51,837 bases of DNA from Methylophaga sp. (GTDB lineage: Bacteria; Pseudomonadota; Gammaproteobacteria; Nitrosococcales; Methylophagaceae): NCBI GenBank assembly GCA_002696735.1, contig NZSL01000012.1, positions 259,042-310,878 of the forward strand. The letters run 5' to 3'. The notes below the pieces were generated by a model. That model searched no databases, was not told the origin of the DNA, and was given only the letters and a program-made list of their open reading frames with translations. The position numbers were made by a program, and so were the translations under genes. How positions within the stretch are numbered: position 1 is the stretch's first letter; the number at the start of each line of letters is the position of its first letter. Of this stretch, positions 30,050-39,009 are shown in pieces.

Positions 30050-30769
30050 GTGGAATTCACCCAGGCATTTGTTTTACACCAACGTCCTTATCGGGAAACC
30101 AGTTTTTTGCTGGATGTATTTACTGAAGATTATGGTCGATTAAGCTTGGTAGCCCGCGGCATGCGCCAAAACAAACGCCGTCACAACAACCCACTCCAAT
30201 TATTCCAACCGCTTTGGGTAAACTGGTTTGGAAGAGGTGACTTACTGACAATAAGCAAAATTGAAACGACCAGCGCACCTTATTGGTTGCAGGGTCATGC
30301 TGCTTTATGCGGTCTTTATATCAATGAATTATTAGTCAGATTGTTAACCCAGCAGCAAGAAGAACCAATGGTGTTTGATGCATATCAAAAAGCTTTGGAT
30401 GGCTTACAGCAGGCTGAGAAGGCTGAGCAAGTGTTAAGACTTTTTGAAAAGCGATTGCTGGAAGCGTTAGGTTATGGGCTGGACCTGAACAACGATAGTC
30501 AGGGTGAGCCAGTGTCCGATGAACAGCATTACAGTTATCAGCCGGAGCTTGGGTTGCAACCTTGTCTGGCAAATGACAGAAAAAGGATTATTTCAGGAGC
30601 CAGTTTGTCACAGCTACAGCAGGAAAAACTGAGTGATCCGGTTAGCCTCAATGAAACAAAACACTTAATGCGTTTGATAATAAACTATCATTTGGATGGC
30701 AAACCGCTGAAAAGCCGGCAGTTGTTTGCTGAAATGCAACGTTATGCCGGCCCTAAAACAGCGAATTAA
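30050..30769 (+). CDS. recO: DNA repair protein RecO
   Basis: A 239-residue RecFOR-pathway protein that loads RecA at gaps. The N-terminal OB fold begins AFVLHQRPYRETSFLLDVFTE with SLVARGMRQNK. A helical C-terminal domain follows (LCGLYINELLVRLL, MRLIINYHLDGKPLKSRQLF). The start is GTG with only a weak AGG upstream, which suggests modest translation. Position between era and pdxJ is canonical. Confidence 0.95.
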   Translation: MEFTQAFVLHQRPYRETSFLLDVFTEDYGRLSLVARGMRQNKRRHNNPLQLFQPLWVNWFGRGDLLTISKIETTSAPYWLQGHAALCGLYINELLVRLLTQQQEEPMVFDAYQKALDGLQQAEKAEQVLRLFEKRLLEALGYGLDLNNDSQGEPVSDEQHYSYQPELGLQPCLANDRKRIISGASLSQLQQEKLSDPVSLNETKHLMRLIINYHLDGKPLKSRQLFAEMQRYAGPKTAN

Positions 30770-30781
30770 TTAAGGAACATC

Positions 30782-31513
30782 ATGTCGATTTATCTTGGCG
30801 TTAATATTGATCATGTGGCCACGTTAAGACAAGCCCGCGGTACCCGTTACCCCGATCCGATTCAGGCAGCTATTGAAGCCGAACAAGCCGGTGCTGACAG
30901 TATTACGCTGCATTTACGCGAAGATCGCCGGCATATTCAGGATCGCGATGTCAGAATGCTGGCCGATATTCTGCAAACCAAAATGAATCTGGAGATGGCG
31001 GTAACCGAAGAAATGCTTGGCATCGCTGAACTATACCGTCCAGCTGATTGCTGTCTGGTACCGGAACGCAGAGAAGAGTTAACCACGGAAGGTGGGCTGG
31101 ATGTTGCCGGACAACAATCCAGAATGCATGACGCCTGTTCGCGATTAGCAGAAGCCGGCATTACTGTTTCATTATTTATTGATCCAGAAATGAAACAAAT
31201 TGAAGCTGCTGCGGCCTGTGGTGCGCCGGTCATTGAGTTACATACCGGTCGTTATGCAGAGGCCAGTTCAGCGGCTGAAGCCCAGCATGAGCTGAAAATC
31301 ATTCGTCAAGCTGCTGAAAAAGCCCATGCTATGGGCTTGCAGGTGAATGCTGGTCATGGTTTGCATTATCACAATGTAAGACCCATCGCAGAGATTAAAG
31401 AGCTGGTGGAGCTGAATATCGGCCACGCCATTGTGGCACGATCATTCTTTACCGGCTTTCAGGAAGCCGTCCGGGAAATGAAAAAACTGATGTTAGGTGC
31501 ACGACATTCATGA
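30782..31513 (+). CDS. pdxJ: Pyridoxine 5'-phosphate synthase
   Basis: A 243-residue TIM-barrel enzyme joining 1-deoxyxylulose-5-phosphate and 3-amino-2-oxopropyl phosphate into pyridoxine phosphate (vitamin B6). Signatures: [20 protein letters not shown] at the N-terminus, [51 protein letters not shown] precedes the ATG. It overlaps acpS by ATGA. Confidence 0.97.
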   Translation: MSIYLGVNIDHVATLRQARGTRYPDPIQAAIEAEQAGADSITLHLREDRRHIQDRDVRMLADILQTKMNLEMAVTEEMLGIAELYRPADCCLVPERREELTTEGGLDVAGQQSRMHDACSRLAEAGITVSLFIDPEMKQIEAAAACGAPVIELHTGRYAEASSAAEAQHELKIIRQAAEKAHAMGLQVNAGHGLHYHNVRPIAEIKELVELNIGHAIVARSFFTGFQEAVREMKKLMLGARHS

Positions 31514-31890
31514 TTAGTGGTATTGGCACGGATTTAGTGCATATTCCCCGTATCGCAGAAATGTTAAAAAAGTACGGCGATAAAGCCGCACAGCGTATTC
31601 TGGATGTGAGCGAATTCGAGCAGTTTCAAAAAAACCAGCAACCTGCCGCATTTCTGGCTAAACGGTTTGCTGCAAAAGAAGCCACGGCCAAAGCCCTGGG
31701 CACAGGCTTTCGGGATGGGTTAAGCCTGCAACATATCGCCGTTCGCAATAATAGTCTGGGCAAACCGGAACTGGTCTTTAATGCTTATGCCGAACAGTTA
31801 TTGTCAGAAAAAAATATCCAGACAGCTATGCTCAGTCTGAGTGACGATGGTGATTATGCCACCGCCTATGTTGTCCTGGTGGAAGGTTAG
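31510..31890 (+). CDS. acpS: Holo-[acyl-carrier-protein] synthase
   Basis: A 126-residue 4'-phosphopantetheinyl transferase that activates acyl carrier protein. The Mg-binding [12 protein letters not shown] is at the N-terminus, and the second signature [15 protein letters not shown] is near residue 52. Standard length. Last gene of the lepA-acpS series. cysM begins 1 base after its stop. Confidence 0.96.
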   Translation: MISGIGTDLVHIPRIAEMLKKYGDKAAQRILDVSEFEQFQKNQQPAAFLAKRFAAKEATAKALGTGFRDGLSLQHIAVRNNSLGKPELVFNAYAEQLLSEKNIQTAMLSLSDDGDYATAYVVLVEG

Positions 31891-31891
31891 A

Positions 31892-32779
31892 ATGTCACAA
31901 TATCCCACCATTGAATCCTGCATAGGCAATACACCTCTGGTCCGTTTACAGCGATTGCCCGGCAATACCAGTAATACGATTTTGGCTAAGCTGGAAGGTA
32001 ATAACCCTGCCGGATCGGTTAAAGATCGGCCGGTTGCCAGCATGATTCGCCATGCTCAACTGAGAGGTGATATTGAGCCTGGCGATACGCTGATAGAGGC
32101 GACCAGTGGCAATACCGGTATTGCGCTGGCAATGGTCACCGCTATTCTGGGATATCGGATGATTCTGATTATGCCGGAAAATATGAGTTCGGAACGGCGG
32201 GCTTCAATGCGGGCTTATGGTGCCGAAATTATTTTAACCGATGGAATGGAATCCGCACGTGATTTGGCGCTGCAGATGCAGGCGATGGGGGAAGGCAAAG
32301 TTCTGAATCAGTTTGGTAATTTTGATAATCCATTAGCGCATTATGAAACGACCGGACCTGAAATCTGGCGGGATACCAATGGAGAAGTAACCCATTTTGT
32401 CAGCGCCATGGGAACAACTGGCACCATTATGGGGGTTTCCAGATATTTGAAACAACAGAATCCAGCAGTTCAGATAGTCGGGGTTCAACCCGTCGAAGGC
32501 TCAAAAATACCGGGTATCCGACGCTGGTCAGCTGCTTATCTGCCAGAAATCTTTGAGCCGGAACGAGTAGATATGACGCTTGATGTAGAACAGGAAGTTG
32601 CTGAAGACACCATGCGCAAACTGGCCAGTGATGAAGGCATCTTCTGTGGCGTTTCATCAGGTGGCAGTGTTGCTGCTGCGTTACGATTATCGGAAACGGT
32701 TTCCAATGCTGTTATCGTTTGCATTATTTGTGATCGTGGTGACCGCTATCTTTCTACAGGTGTGTTTCCGGCAGACTAA
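31892..32779 (+). CDS. cysM: Cysteine synthase B
   Basis: A 295-residue PLP enzyme making cysteine from O-acetylserine and sulfide or thiosulfate. IESCIGNTPLVRLQRL lies at the N-terminus, PLP-Lys in NNPAGSVKDRPVASM, and the asparagine loop in EATSGNTGIALAM. The CysM type is favoured by the short length and the GVQPVEGSKIPGIRRW segment. I chose ATG 31892 (GGAAGG upstream). The longer frame runs into acpS. The stop overlaps the start of the next gene (TAATG). Confidence 0.95.
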   Translation: MSQYPTIESCIGNTPLVRLQRLPGNTSNTILAKLEGNNPAGSVKDRPVASMIRHAQLRGDIEPGDTLIEATSGNTGIALAMVTAILGYRMILIMPENMSSERRASMRAYGAEIILTDGMESARDLALQMQAMGEGKVLNQFGNFDNPLAHYETTGPEIWRDTNGEVTHFVSAMGTTGTIMGVSRYLKQQNPAVQIVGVQPVEGSKIPGIRRWSAAYLPEIFEPERVDMTLDVEQEVAEDTMRKLASDEGIFCGVSSGGSVAAALRLSETVSNAVIVCIICDRGDRYLSTGVFPAD

Positions 32780-34836
32780 TGTTAGCCAGGACTCTAGTCT
32801 TATTGGTTTTATTACTGGTAGCGACCTCCCAGTTACATGCAATAGAACAGGCAGCTATTCAGATCGGCTCCTGGTCAAGCGAGCAAGTCGACATCACTGA
32901 TTTGCAAGTTGAAGTCAATTTACAATCCACCGGATTAGCGCTTACTGCCACAGCCAAACAATTACAGTTAACAGCACCAGTAGGTCTGTTAAAAAATGTC
33001 AGACTGCGCTGTGAAACCTTACGCTGGTTATCCGGGCAAATAGATTGTCAGTCTGGTCAACTGGACTTCACCCATGCTATTTGGGGCAACCAAAAAATAG
33101 CATTCAATATTAAATCTCGTGCAGAAGAAGAAAATTATCAACTGACTTTAACAGGTATCCAGCTGGATCAAGGCAGCATGGATGTTCAGGCGGATTACCA
33201 ACAGGGTCAATGGCAAGCTCAGGTGGCCGGGGAAAATGTTGCGTTAAAGAGTTTGGTTAAATTTATCGGTCCATACGTTAATGAAAAGCAACTGGAATTA
33301 CTTTCGCAATGGAATATCAATGCCCTAATGGATATTGATGCAGAACTTACCGGTAATCAAACACGCTTAGCCTCGGCAAACGTTTCCGGAAAACTAAGAG
33401 ATGTAATGTTTGCTGATCCCAGCGGAAGTTATGCTGGCGAAGCTCTGGCGGCCCAAATACAACTGGCACTGCAAATCGAAAATGATCGCTGGTCATGGCA
33501 GCAAACGCTGACTATCGATGAGGGCCAGACCTACTTTGAACCGATCTTTTTGGATTTGGCTGAACACTCTGTCACGTTAAGCAGTGAAGGACAATTCAAT
33601 AATGCCAACAAAACATGGCAGATAAATGATGTTGAATTTTCACAAAGCACTTCCATTTCAGCCAATGCAGAGTTAAATGGTAAGGCAACGCAATTAACAC
33701 ATCTGCAAATGGACCTCCGTAGCACTGATTTAGCACAATTATATAAAGACTGGTTACAACCATTTATTCCAGGTTCGTCCCTGAGTCATTTGCAAACCAG
33801 CGGGGAGTTAACAGCCAGTTTGCAATGGCAGCCAGAGCAATATCTGTTTCAAATGAATTTACAGTCGGTCACTATAGTCGATGATGCTGGACGGTTTGCT
33901 ATTGATAACCTTGAAGGAAAACTGGGATGGACTAACCAGGAGTCAGTGATACCGATTGATTTACGCTGGAACTCGGCTTCTATTTTATCCTTGCCATTGG
34001 GTGGCTCAACCTTACAGGCAGAAGCGAGTCAGAATCAGATTCAATTTTCCAATTTGTCAGTACCTATTCTGGATGGAGCATTATCACTGAATGACTTTCA
34101 ATTAAGTCTTGATGAAGAGCAGGGAAGAAGCTGGCAGTTTGAGGGATTATTAAGCCCGATTTCAATGGATCAATTAAGTCCTTTACTGGGCTGGCCAACG
34201 CTTCAAGGTAAATTGTCCGGCATGATCCCCAAAGTCAGTTATGCTGATGAAGAGATCACTGTCGATGGAGCATTGTTACTGAAATTATTTGATGGCACGA
34301 CGGTGATTAGAGATCTCCGTTTACAACAGCCATTCGGAAGCCTGCCTCAGTTGTATGCCAATATCGATATTAACCGTCTGGATCTACAGACGCTCACCAA
34401 TACTTTCGATTTTGGTAATATAAGCGGCAAATTAGATGGTCGTATCCATAATTTACGCTTATCAAACTGGCAACCGGTGCAATTTGATGCATTATTTGAG
34501 ACACCAGAAGAGGATCCAGGTCGGCGGCGAATAAGTCAGCGTGCCGTCAATAATCTTTCGCAGATTGGTGGTGGTCCGGCTGCCATTTTATCGCGTGGGT
34601 TTATGGGCCTGTTTGAAGATTTTTCCTATAGCAAAATTGGTCTAAGTTGTCGTTTGATGAATTCTGTCTGTCAGATGGATGGTATAGAACCTGCTGAGCA
34701 AGGGTACTATATTGTTAAAGGTGGCGGCCTGCCACCATGGATTAATGTGATTGGCTATAACCGTGAGGTGGATTGGCCAGAATTAATCGCCAGATTAAAA
34801 GCGGTCAGTCAAAGCGACGGGCCAGTTATTCAATAA
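32779..34836 (+). CDS. ydbH: YdbH-family AsmA-like envelope protein
   Basis: A 685-residue protein with a hydrophobic N-terminus (residues 3-22) that acts as signal or anchor. A long, mostly beta region with repeated amphipathic strands follows. The C-terminal part (about 520-685) matches the YdbH type: FDFGNISGKLDGRIHNL, NNLSQIGGGPAAILSRGF, FSYSKIGLSCRL and a final GYNREVDWPELIARL. In E. coli, YdbH works with TamB and YhdP in moving phospholipid between the inner and outer membranes, with partner YnbE. This protein is shorter than E. coli YdbH (about 880). The next gene supplies a YdbL/YnbE-like lipoprotein, supporting the assignment. Confidence 0.82.
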   Translation: MLARTLVLLVLLLVATSQLHAIEQAAIQIGSWSSEQVDITDLQVEVNLQSTGLALTATAKQLQLTAPVGLLKNVRLRCETLRWLSGQIDCQSGQLDFTHAIWGNQKIAFNIKSRAEEENYQLTLTGIQLDQGSMDVQADYQQGQWQAQVAGENVALKSLVKFIGPYVNEKQLELLSQWNINALMDIDAELTGNQTRLASANVSGKLRDVMFADPSGSYAGEALAAQIQLALQIENDRWSWQQTLTIDEGQTYFEPIFLDLAEHSVTLSSEGQFNNANKTWQINDVEFSQSTSISANAELNGKATQLTHLQMDLRSTDLAQLYKDWLQPFIPGSSLSHLQTSGELTASLQWQPEQYLFQMNLQSVTIVDDAGRFAIDNLEGKLGWTNQESVIPIDLRWNSASILSLPLGGSTLQAEASQNQIQFSNLSVPILDGALSLNDFQLSLDEEQGRSWQFEGLLSPISMDQLSPLLGWPTLQGKLSGMIPKVSYADEEITVDGALLLKLFDGTTVIRDLRLQQPFGSLPQLYANIDINRLDLQTLTNTFDFGNISGKLDGRIHNLRLSNWQPVQFDALFETPEEDPGRRRISQRAVNNLSQIGGGPAAILSRGFMGLFEDFSYSKIGLSCRLMNSVCQMDGIEPAEQGYYIVKGGGLPPWINVIGYNREVDWPELIARLKAVSQSDGPVIQ

Positions 34837-34847
34837 AGGAAAATCGA

Positions 34848-35447
34848 ATGGGTTTATTAAAATGGTTAACGGGCACTACCGCAGGGTTAATGCTGATTTC
34901 CTGTGTGACAATCAATATCTATTTTCCGGCAGCGGCTGCTGAAAAAGCTGCAGATCGAATTATTGAAGATGTATGGGGACGCGAAAACCCGACGCAGCCA
35001 CAACCGACTGAATCGGAAGACAGTACTAGTGCTTTAAAACAGAATATGCCGCTTGCAATGCAGGTATTGAACTGGTTGGTCTCACCGGCGCAGGCAGAAG
35101 CCAATTTGAATATTAATTCGCCGGCAATTAATGCTTTGCAGGCAAAAATGAAACAGCGCCATGAGAAACTGCATCCTTTTTATCAAACCGGTGCGGTGGG
35201 ATTAACCAGTAATGGTCTGATTACCTTGCGTGATGCCTCTGCAGTGCCATTAAAAGATCGTAATACAGTAAATACTCTGATCGCTGAAGAGAATCAGGAT
35301 CGTAACGCCTTATACGCTGAAATAGCCCGTGCTAACGGGCATCCTGAATGGGAATCTGATATCCAGGAAACCTTTGCCAGACGCTGGATAAGCAATGCAG
35401 CCAAAGGTTGGTGGTATCAGCAAGGCGGCAGCTGGAAGCAAAAATAA
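34848..35447 (+). CDS. ydbL: YdbL/DUF1318 lipoprotein with YnbE-like N-terminus
   Basis: A 199-residue lipoprotein, starting at ATG 34848 with AAAGGA upstream. The signal peptide ends LMLISC, with Cys19 as lipid site, followed by VTINIYFPAAAAEKAADRII. A Pro/Gln/Thr-rich linker spans residues 45-80. The C-terminal DUF1318/YdbL domain is LITLRDASAVPLKDRNTVN and continues to AKGWWYQQGGSW. In E. coli, ydbH, ynbE (a small lipoprotein) and ydbL (a periplasmic DUF1318 protein) are separate neighbours. Here no separate ynbE exists, and one polypeptide seems to combine both roles. Confidence 0.8.
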   Translation: MGLLKWLTGTTAGLMLISCVTINIYFPAAAAEKAADRIIEDVWGRENPTQPQPTESEDSTSALKQNMPLAMQVLNWLVSPAQAEANLNINSPAINALQAKMKQRHEKLHPFYQTGAVGLTSNGLITLRDASAVPLKDRNTVNTLIAEENQDRNALYAEIARANGHPEWESDIQETFARRWISNAAKGWWYQQGGSWKQK

Positions 35448-35463
35448 TTTTTCAATCAAGTTT

Positions 35464-35500
35464 AAGTCCGGTTATGCAAAAGCATGACCGGACTTTTTTT
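35464..35500 (+). terminator. Rho-independent terminator after the ydbH-ydbL pair
   Basis: A 14-bp stem (35464-35477 and 35482-35495) with one wobble pair and an AAAA loop, core AAGTCCGGT / ACCGGACTT, runs into T7. It ends the long lepA-to-ydbL series. Confidence 0.9.
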
Positions 35501-35528
35501 ATGTAATTTTCGTTTAAAGGTTTAACAA

Positions 35529-36857
35529 ATGGCACGACGTAATCACAGAAAACGGCTCCCTACAGAAGCTGTTCAGGCAACTATAGAGAGTCTTTCTCAT
35601 GATGGTCGTGGCATTGCCCGAATTGAGGGTAAAACCGTCTTTGTCGACGGTGCGTTGGCGGGTGAAAATGTGTCGTTTAAATATACCCGGCTGCATAAAA
35701 AATATGATGAGGCCAAAGTAATCTCGATTGAGTCTGCCTCCAAGGATCGCGTTGAAGCAAAATGCCAACATTTTGGTGTGTGTGGTGGGTGCAGTTTGAT
35801 GCATATGTCACCAGAAGCTCAGTTAAGCCTGAAACAAGACACCTTAAAGGAACAGCTTTCGCACTTTGGACAACTGACACCAGAGAATTGGTTAGCACCG
35901 TTAACTGGCCCTCTGTGGGGCTATCGACGTAAAGCTCGTTTAGGTGTCCGTTATGTGACCAAAAAAGAAAAAGTGCTGGTCGGCTTTAGAGAAAAAGGGT
36001 CACCTTATCTGGCTGAGTTAACGCAATGTGAAGTATTGGATCCACGCGTTGGATTACGCCTGGAAGAGCTAGGGGAAATGATTGCCAGCCTTGAAGCCTA
36101 TAACCGAATCGCACAAATAGAAGTGGCGATGGATGATGCCAATACAGCTCTGGTTTTCCGGAACATGGATCCATTGTGTGAAACAGATAAGCAAAAATTG
36201 ATTAACTATGGTCAGCAAAAGGATTTGTGGATCTATCAACAACCAGGCGGGCCGGATACCGTCAGTCCATTATGGCCTGAAGCACCACAATTGCATTATG
36301 CACCTGAAGAAGGTCTCAGACTGGAATTTGCCCCGGGCGACTTTACTCAGGTCAACGCCGCTATCAACCATAAAATGATTGCCAAGGCGATTGAGATGCT
36401 TGATTTGCAGGAAACCGATCGGGTACTGGATCTGTTTTGTGGTTTGGGTAACTTTACCCTGCCTTTGGCAAAACGTGTCCGAAGTGTGATTGGGGTAGAA
36501 GGGGATAAATCTCTAGTGGCACATGCACAGAGAAATGCCGGGATGAATGGTCTGGACAACGCTGTATTTGAAATGGCTGATTTAACGATAACACAATTGA
36601 AAGATTATCCTTGGGCACAGGAAGGTTTCACAAAAGTATTACTGGATCCTCCCAGAAGCGGCGCGTTTGAAGTGCTGGGTCAGATTGCTGATCTGGGCGC
36701 CAAAACCATTGTTTACGTTTCCTGTAACCCCGCTACTCTGGCCCGTGATGCCGGTGAACTGGTGAATCAATATGGATATACGCTTGTACAAACCGGCATC
36801 ATGGATATGTTTCCTCATACCAGTCATGTTGAATCGATCGCATTATTTCAAAAATGA
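35529..36857 (+). CDS. rlmD: 23S rRNA (uracil-1939-C5)-methyltransferase RlmD
   Basis: A 442-residue SAM-dependent enzyme (RumA). The N-terminal TRAM domain spans about residues 12-70 (IESLSHDGRGIARIEGKTVF). The [4Fe-4S] cysteines are in CQHFGVCGGCS, with a later Cys in TQCEVLD. SAM site VLDLFCGLGNFTLPLAK. Catalytic Cys in VYVSCNPATLARDAGEL, and DPPRSG. C-terminal MFPHTSHVESIALF is characteristic of m5U methyltransferases. The RlmD assignment over RlmC rests on the N-terminal TRAM domain and length. Confidence 0.94.
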   Translation: MARRNHRKRLPTEAVQATIESLSHDGRGIARIEGKTVFVDGALAGENVSFKYTRLHKKYDEAKVISIESASKDRVEAKCQHFGVCGGCSLMHMSPEAQLSLKQDTLKEQLSHFGQLTPENWLAPLTGPLWGYRRKARLGVRYVTKKEKVLVGFREKGSPYLAELTQCEVLDPRVGLRLEELGEMIASLEAYNRIAQIEVAMDDANTALVFRNMDPLCETDKQKLINYGQQKDLWIYQQPGGPDTVSPLWPEAPQLHYAPEEGLRLEFAPGDFTQVNAAINHKMIAKAIEMLDLQETDRVLDLFCGLGNFTLPLAKRVRSVIGVEGDKSLVAHAQRNAGMNGLDNAVFEMADLTITQLKDYPWAQEGFTKVLLDPPRSGAFEVLGQIADLGAKTIVYVSCNPATLARDAGELVNQYGYTLVQTGIMDMFPHTSHVESIALFQK

Positions 36858-36941
36858 TGGGAAAATATTTCTAGTAGTTTTAAATGGTTCACAAAGTACT
36901 CGGAAATTGAAGTTAAAAAAGTTCCCTATTTAGTACCAAGG

Positions 36942-37008
36942 TACAATAGTTTTAGGAAATTTTTCCTTTAATATAGGCACCATTGCTCCAGGAATGAACC
37001 GGAGCAAT
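36942..37008 (+). promoter_or_regulatory. Putative promoter and leader hairpin ahead of the riboswitch
   Basis: TACAAT (36942-36947) is a plausible -10 box with a poor -35. Downstream, an 8-bp inverted repeat ATTGCTCC / GGAGCAAT (36982-36989, 37001-37008) forms a hairpin in the leader without a T tract. It could be an extra leader structure or an overlapping operator. Confidence 0.35.
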
Positions 37009-37021
37009 ACTAAATATTTGA

Positions 37022-37090
37022 GTGCCAACCTTGGTGTGAGCCAAGAGACGGAAAGCCACGGGTCTTCCTTAATAAGATAGCCGGGTTGCA
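37022..37090 (+). ncRNA. c-di-GMP-I (GEMM) riboswitch
   Basis: The core reads GAGACGGAAAGCCACGGGTC, then a small loop, then AGATAGCCGGGTTGC. This follows the GEMM-I consensus. P1 pairs TGC-c-AAC (37023-37029) with GTTGCA (37085-37090), with a single-base bulge where the family has A. P2 is CTTGGT/GCCAAG (37030-37035, 37040-37045) capped by a GTGA tetraloop of the GNRA class. P3 pairs TCTT with AAGA. The ribosome site AGGAAGGAAA lies directly after P1, 13-20 bases downstream, so control is probably at translation. It precedes a PEP-CTERM gene. Confidence 0.88.
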
Positions 37091-37110
37091 TTTTCAGGAA
37101 GGAAATGTAA

Positions 37111-37701
37111 ATGAAATTATTAACACCAATCTTTGCCGCGACACTTTTGATGTTAGGTTTTTCTACAACTGCATCAGCCACTTTTTATCATCCTAAACCA
37201 CATTACTGTGATAATGGTGATCTCTGTGATAATAGCCAGCCTTTCTCAACTACCTTGACGACTGGCGATATTAATAACAGTGGAAAATACGCTTACTGGG
37301 GTTTCGATAGTATCGATGTAGCTGATTTGACAATTGAATCAGCAACTTTAACTGTAAAATCTAATGCTGATAACTTTTTTATTTTCGGGTGGGATAAAAT
37401 TTTCGCTTATACAGATAATTGGTATGGCACTGGACTTGAGCATATTGGCTGGCTAGATGGCGGTTACGATGTTTTTTCATTAAGCTCTAGTCTTTTTGAT
37501 GAAATTATTGATGGTTTATCACTGAAAGCGCTTTTCACCGATAATTCAGAAGACGTTTTTTGGTCAAAACTGGAAGTTTCTGGCGTCTACTGTCCGCCTA
37601 TTAGTGAGGTTCCTTTACCAGCAGCGGTATGGTTGTTCGGTTCAGGTTTAATGGGCTTTATGGCTGTTCGCAGAAGAACAAAAGCAAACCAACAAGCTTA
37701 A
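37111..37701 (+). CDS. PEP-CTERM (VPLPA-type) exported surface protein
   Basis: A 196-residue protein. The signal peptide (1-22) ends TASAT. The mature region is Asp/Asn/Phe-rich with few Lys and two N-terminal Cys (HYCDNGDLCDNS), a predicted secreted beta domain without a family I recognise. The C-terminus is a sorting tail: EVPLPAAVWLFGSGLMGFMA followed by VRRRTK. Such tails are cut by exosortase (EpsH/XrtA type) and usually occur on proteins of the biofilm matrix. No exosortase gene is in the window. The c-di-GMP riboswitch upstream fits a biofilm-linked role. Terminated by a UUCG hairpin. Confidence 0.88.
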   Translation: MKLLTPIFAATLLMLGFSTTASATFYHPKPHYCDNGDLCDNSQPFSTTLTTGDINNSGKYAYWGFDSIDVADLTIESATLTVKSNADNFFIFGWDKIFAYTDNWYGTGLEHIGWLDGGYDVFSLSSSLFDEIIDGLSLKALFTDNSEDVFWSKLEVSGVYCPPISEVPLPAAVWLFGSGLMGFMAVRRRTKANQQA

Positions 37702-37723
37702 CTCTCTCGTAATACCGTAAAAT

Positions 37724-37757
37724 AAAAACCGTGGCTTTCGAGCCACGGTTTTTTTAT
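37724..37757 (+). terminator. Rho-independent terminator of the PEP-CTERM gene
   Basis: A 13-bp perfect stem (37724-37736 and 37741-37753, core CCGTGGCT / AGCCACGG) with a TTCG tetraloop, continuing into T7. A's on the left arm make it symmetrical. Confidence 0.92.
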
Positions 37758-37781
37758 GTCTGAAAAAAAGAGTGAGTTGAA

Positions 37782-38924
37782 ATGGCAAAGTCTGATCCGT
37801 TAGCTGAATCGCCCCCAGCTTTATTAAAAGATCATATAAATGCCAATTCTATCGATGTGTTAGCAGGATTAATCAAAGGCTATCAACCGGATTTTCCTGA
37901 CGATAAGTTCAGGGTTATGGCAATGTCACAGTTGGAATCCATGCCACTTAAAACCCGCGTCAACCATCTTAGTAACGTTTTGGCAGTATTACTGGTTGAG
38001 GATTTCTCTGTGAATGCCAAATGGTTGAAGCAGGTTGCCGCGCACTGGCCCAATCAGGAGCCCAGTAAAGGTTGGCATAGTTTTATGGCATGGCCATTAA
38101 TTGACTATGCTGGAAAGCAAGGGCTGCAGCAGCCGACAATCGCACTGGATGTGTTAAAGCATCTCACACCATTGTTTACTGCAGAATTTGCTATCAGACC
38201 CTACATAGAACAACATTTTGAGCTGACCTTCAAAGAATTATTGCGATGGTGTGATGATGAGAATGAGCATGTCCGGCGACTGGCATCAGAAGGGATGCGG
38301 CCAAGATTACCTTGGGGAGGGCATTTAAAGGCATTAAAACAAGACCCGCAGCCGGTATTTGAAATACTGAGTCAGCTCAGAGATGACAAAAGTAAATATG
38401 TCCAAAAATCTGTTGCCAATAATTTAAATGACATTAGTAAAGACCATCCACAGCGAGTAATCGATATCTGTCGTGATTGGTTGAAAAATTCCACACCTCA
38501 ACGTCGCTGGATTATCCGTCACGGGCTTCGCAGTCTGATTAAGGCAGGTGAGCCAGCTGTATTCCCATTACTGGGTTATAGTGACCACCCAGCCGTTGAG
38601 ATAGACTTTGATTTAACTGAGCAAGATGTGACATTGGGTCAAAAATTGGAAATGTTGTTGTCTATCCATTCTAAAACCAGTCAGGCTCAACAATTGGTGG
38701 TGGATTATCGTGTCTGGTATGTCAAAAACAACGGCAAGACCACCGCGAAAGTTTATAAATGGAAAAACATCGCTTTACCGGCCAAGGAAAGTATCTATCT
38801 AAAGAAGTCACACGGATTTTTAAAACTGACTACCCGGCAATACTATGGTGGCCAACACACTATTGAAATACTTATCAACGGCGTGGTTCATAACCAGGCG
38901 ACGGTGAATCTAGTACTTGATTGA
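37782..38924 (+). CDS. alkC: AlkC-like DNA alkylation-repair glycosylase (HEAT repeats plus Ig-like domain)
   Basis: A 380-residue protein. Residues about 30-265 are helical HEAT-like repeats with the AlkC/AlkD signature RRLASEGMRPRLPWGGHL near 170 and RRWIIRHGLRSLIKAG near 250. The last 95 residues are beta-rich (VDYRVWYVKNNGKTTAKVYK, GGQHTIEILINGVVHNQATV) and look like the Ig-like domain that distinguishes AlkC from AlkD. AlkC removes 3-methyladenine and 3-methylcytosine lesions. The ATG lies 8 bases after GAGTGAG. It is a single gene, flanked by terminators on both sides. Confidence 0.85.
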   Translation: MAKSDPLAESPPALLKDHINANSIDVLAGLIKGYQPDFPDDKFRVMAMSQLESMPLKTRVNHLSNVLAVLLVEDFSVNAKWLKQVAAHWPNQEPSKGWHSFMAWPLIDYAGKQGLQQPTIALDVLKHLTPLFTAEFAIRPYIEQHFELTFKELLRWCDDENEHVRRLASEGMRPRLPWGGHLKALKQDPQPVFEILSQLRDDKSKYVQKSVANNLNDISKDHPQRVIDICRDWLKNSTPQRRWIIRHGLRSLIKAGEPAVFPLLGYSDHPAVEIDFDLTEQDVTLGQKLEMLLSIHSKTSQAQQLVVDYRVWYVKNNGKTTAKVYKWKNIALPAKESIYLKKSHGFLKLTTRQYYGGQHTIEILINGVVHNQATVNLVLD

Positions 38925-38962
38925 ATTAAAGATACTACCAAATAAATTATCAACAGAAATAG

Positions 38963-38990
38963 AATGAGCCCCGGAGGGCTCATTTTGTTT
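38963..38990. terminator. Terminator shared by alkC and ppsA
   Basis: A 9-bp perfect stem AATGAGCCC / GGGCTCATT with a CGGA-type loop, followed by TTTGTTT on the plus side. It lies between converging alkC and ppsA. Confidence 0.8.
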
Positions 38991-39009
38991 GGTGCAAATT
39001 TAATCGATT

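Noticed and set aside
31841-31891. Longer N-terminus for CysM
   Set aside because: It lies inside acpS. ATG 31892 has GGAAGG upstream and matches the family start.
36975-36986. Possible sigma54 promoter (AGGCAC ... TTGCT) before the PEP-CTERM gene
   Set aside because: The GG and GC elements are 7 bases apart instead of 10.
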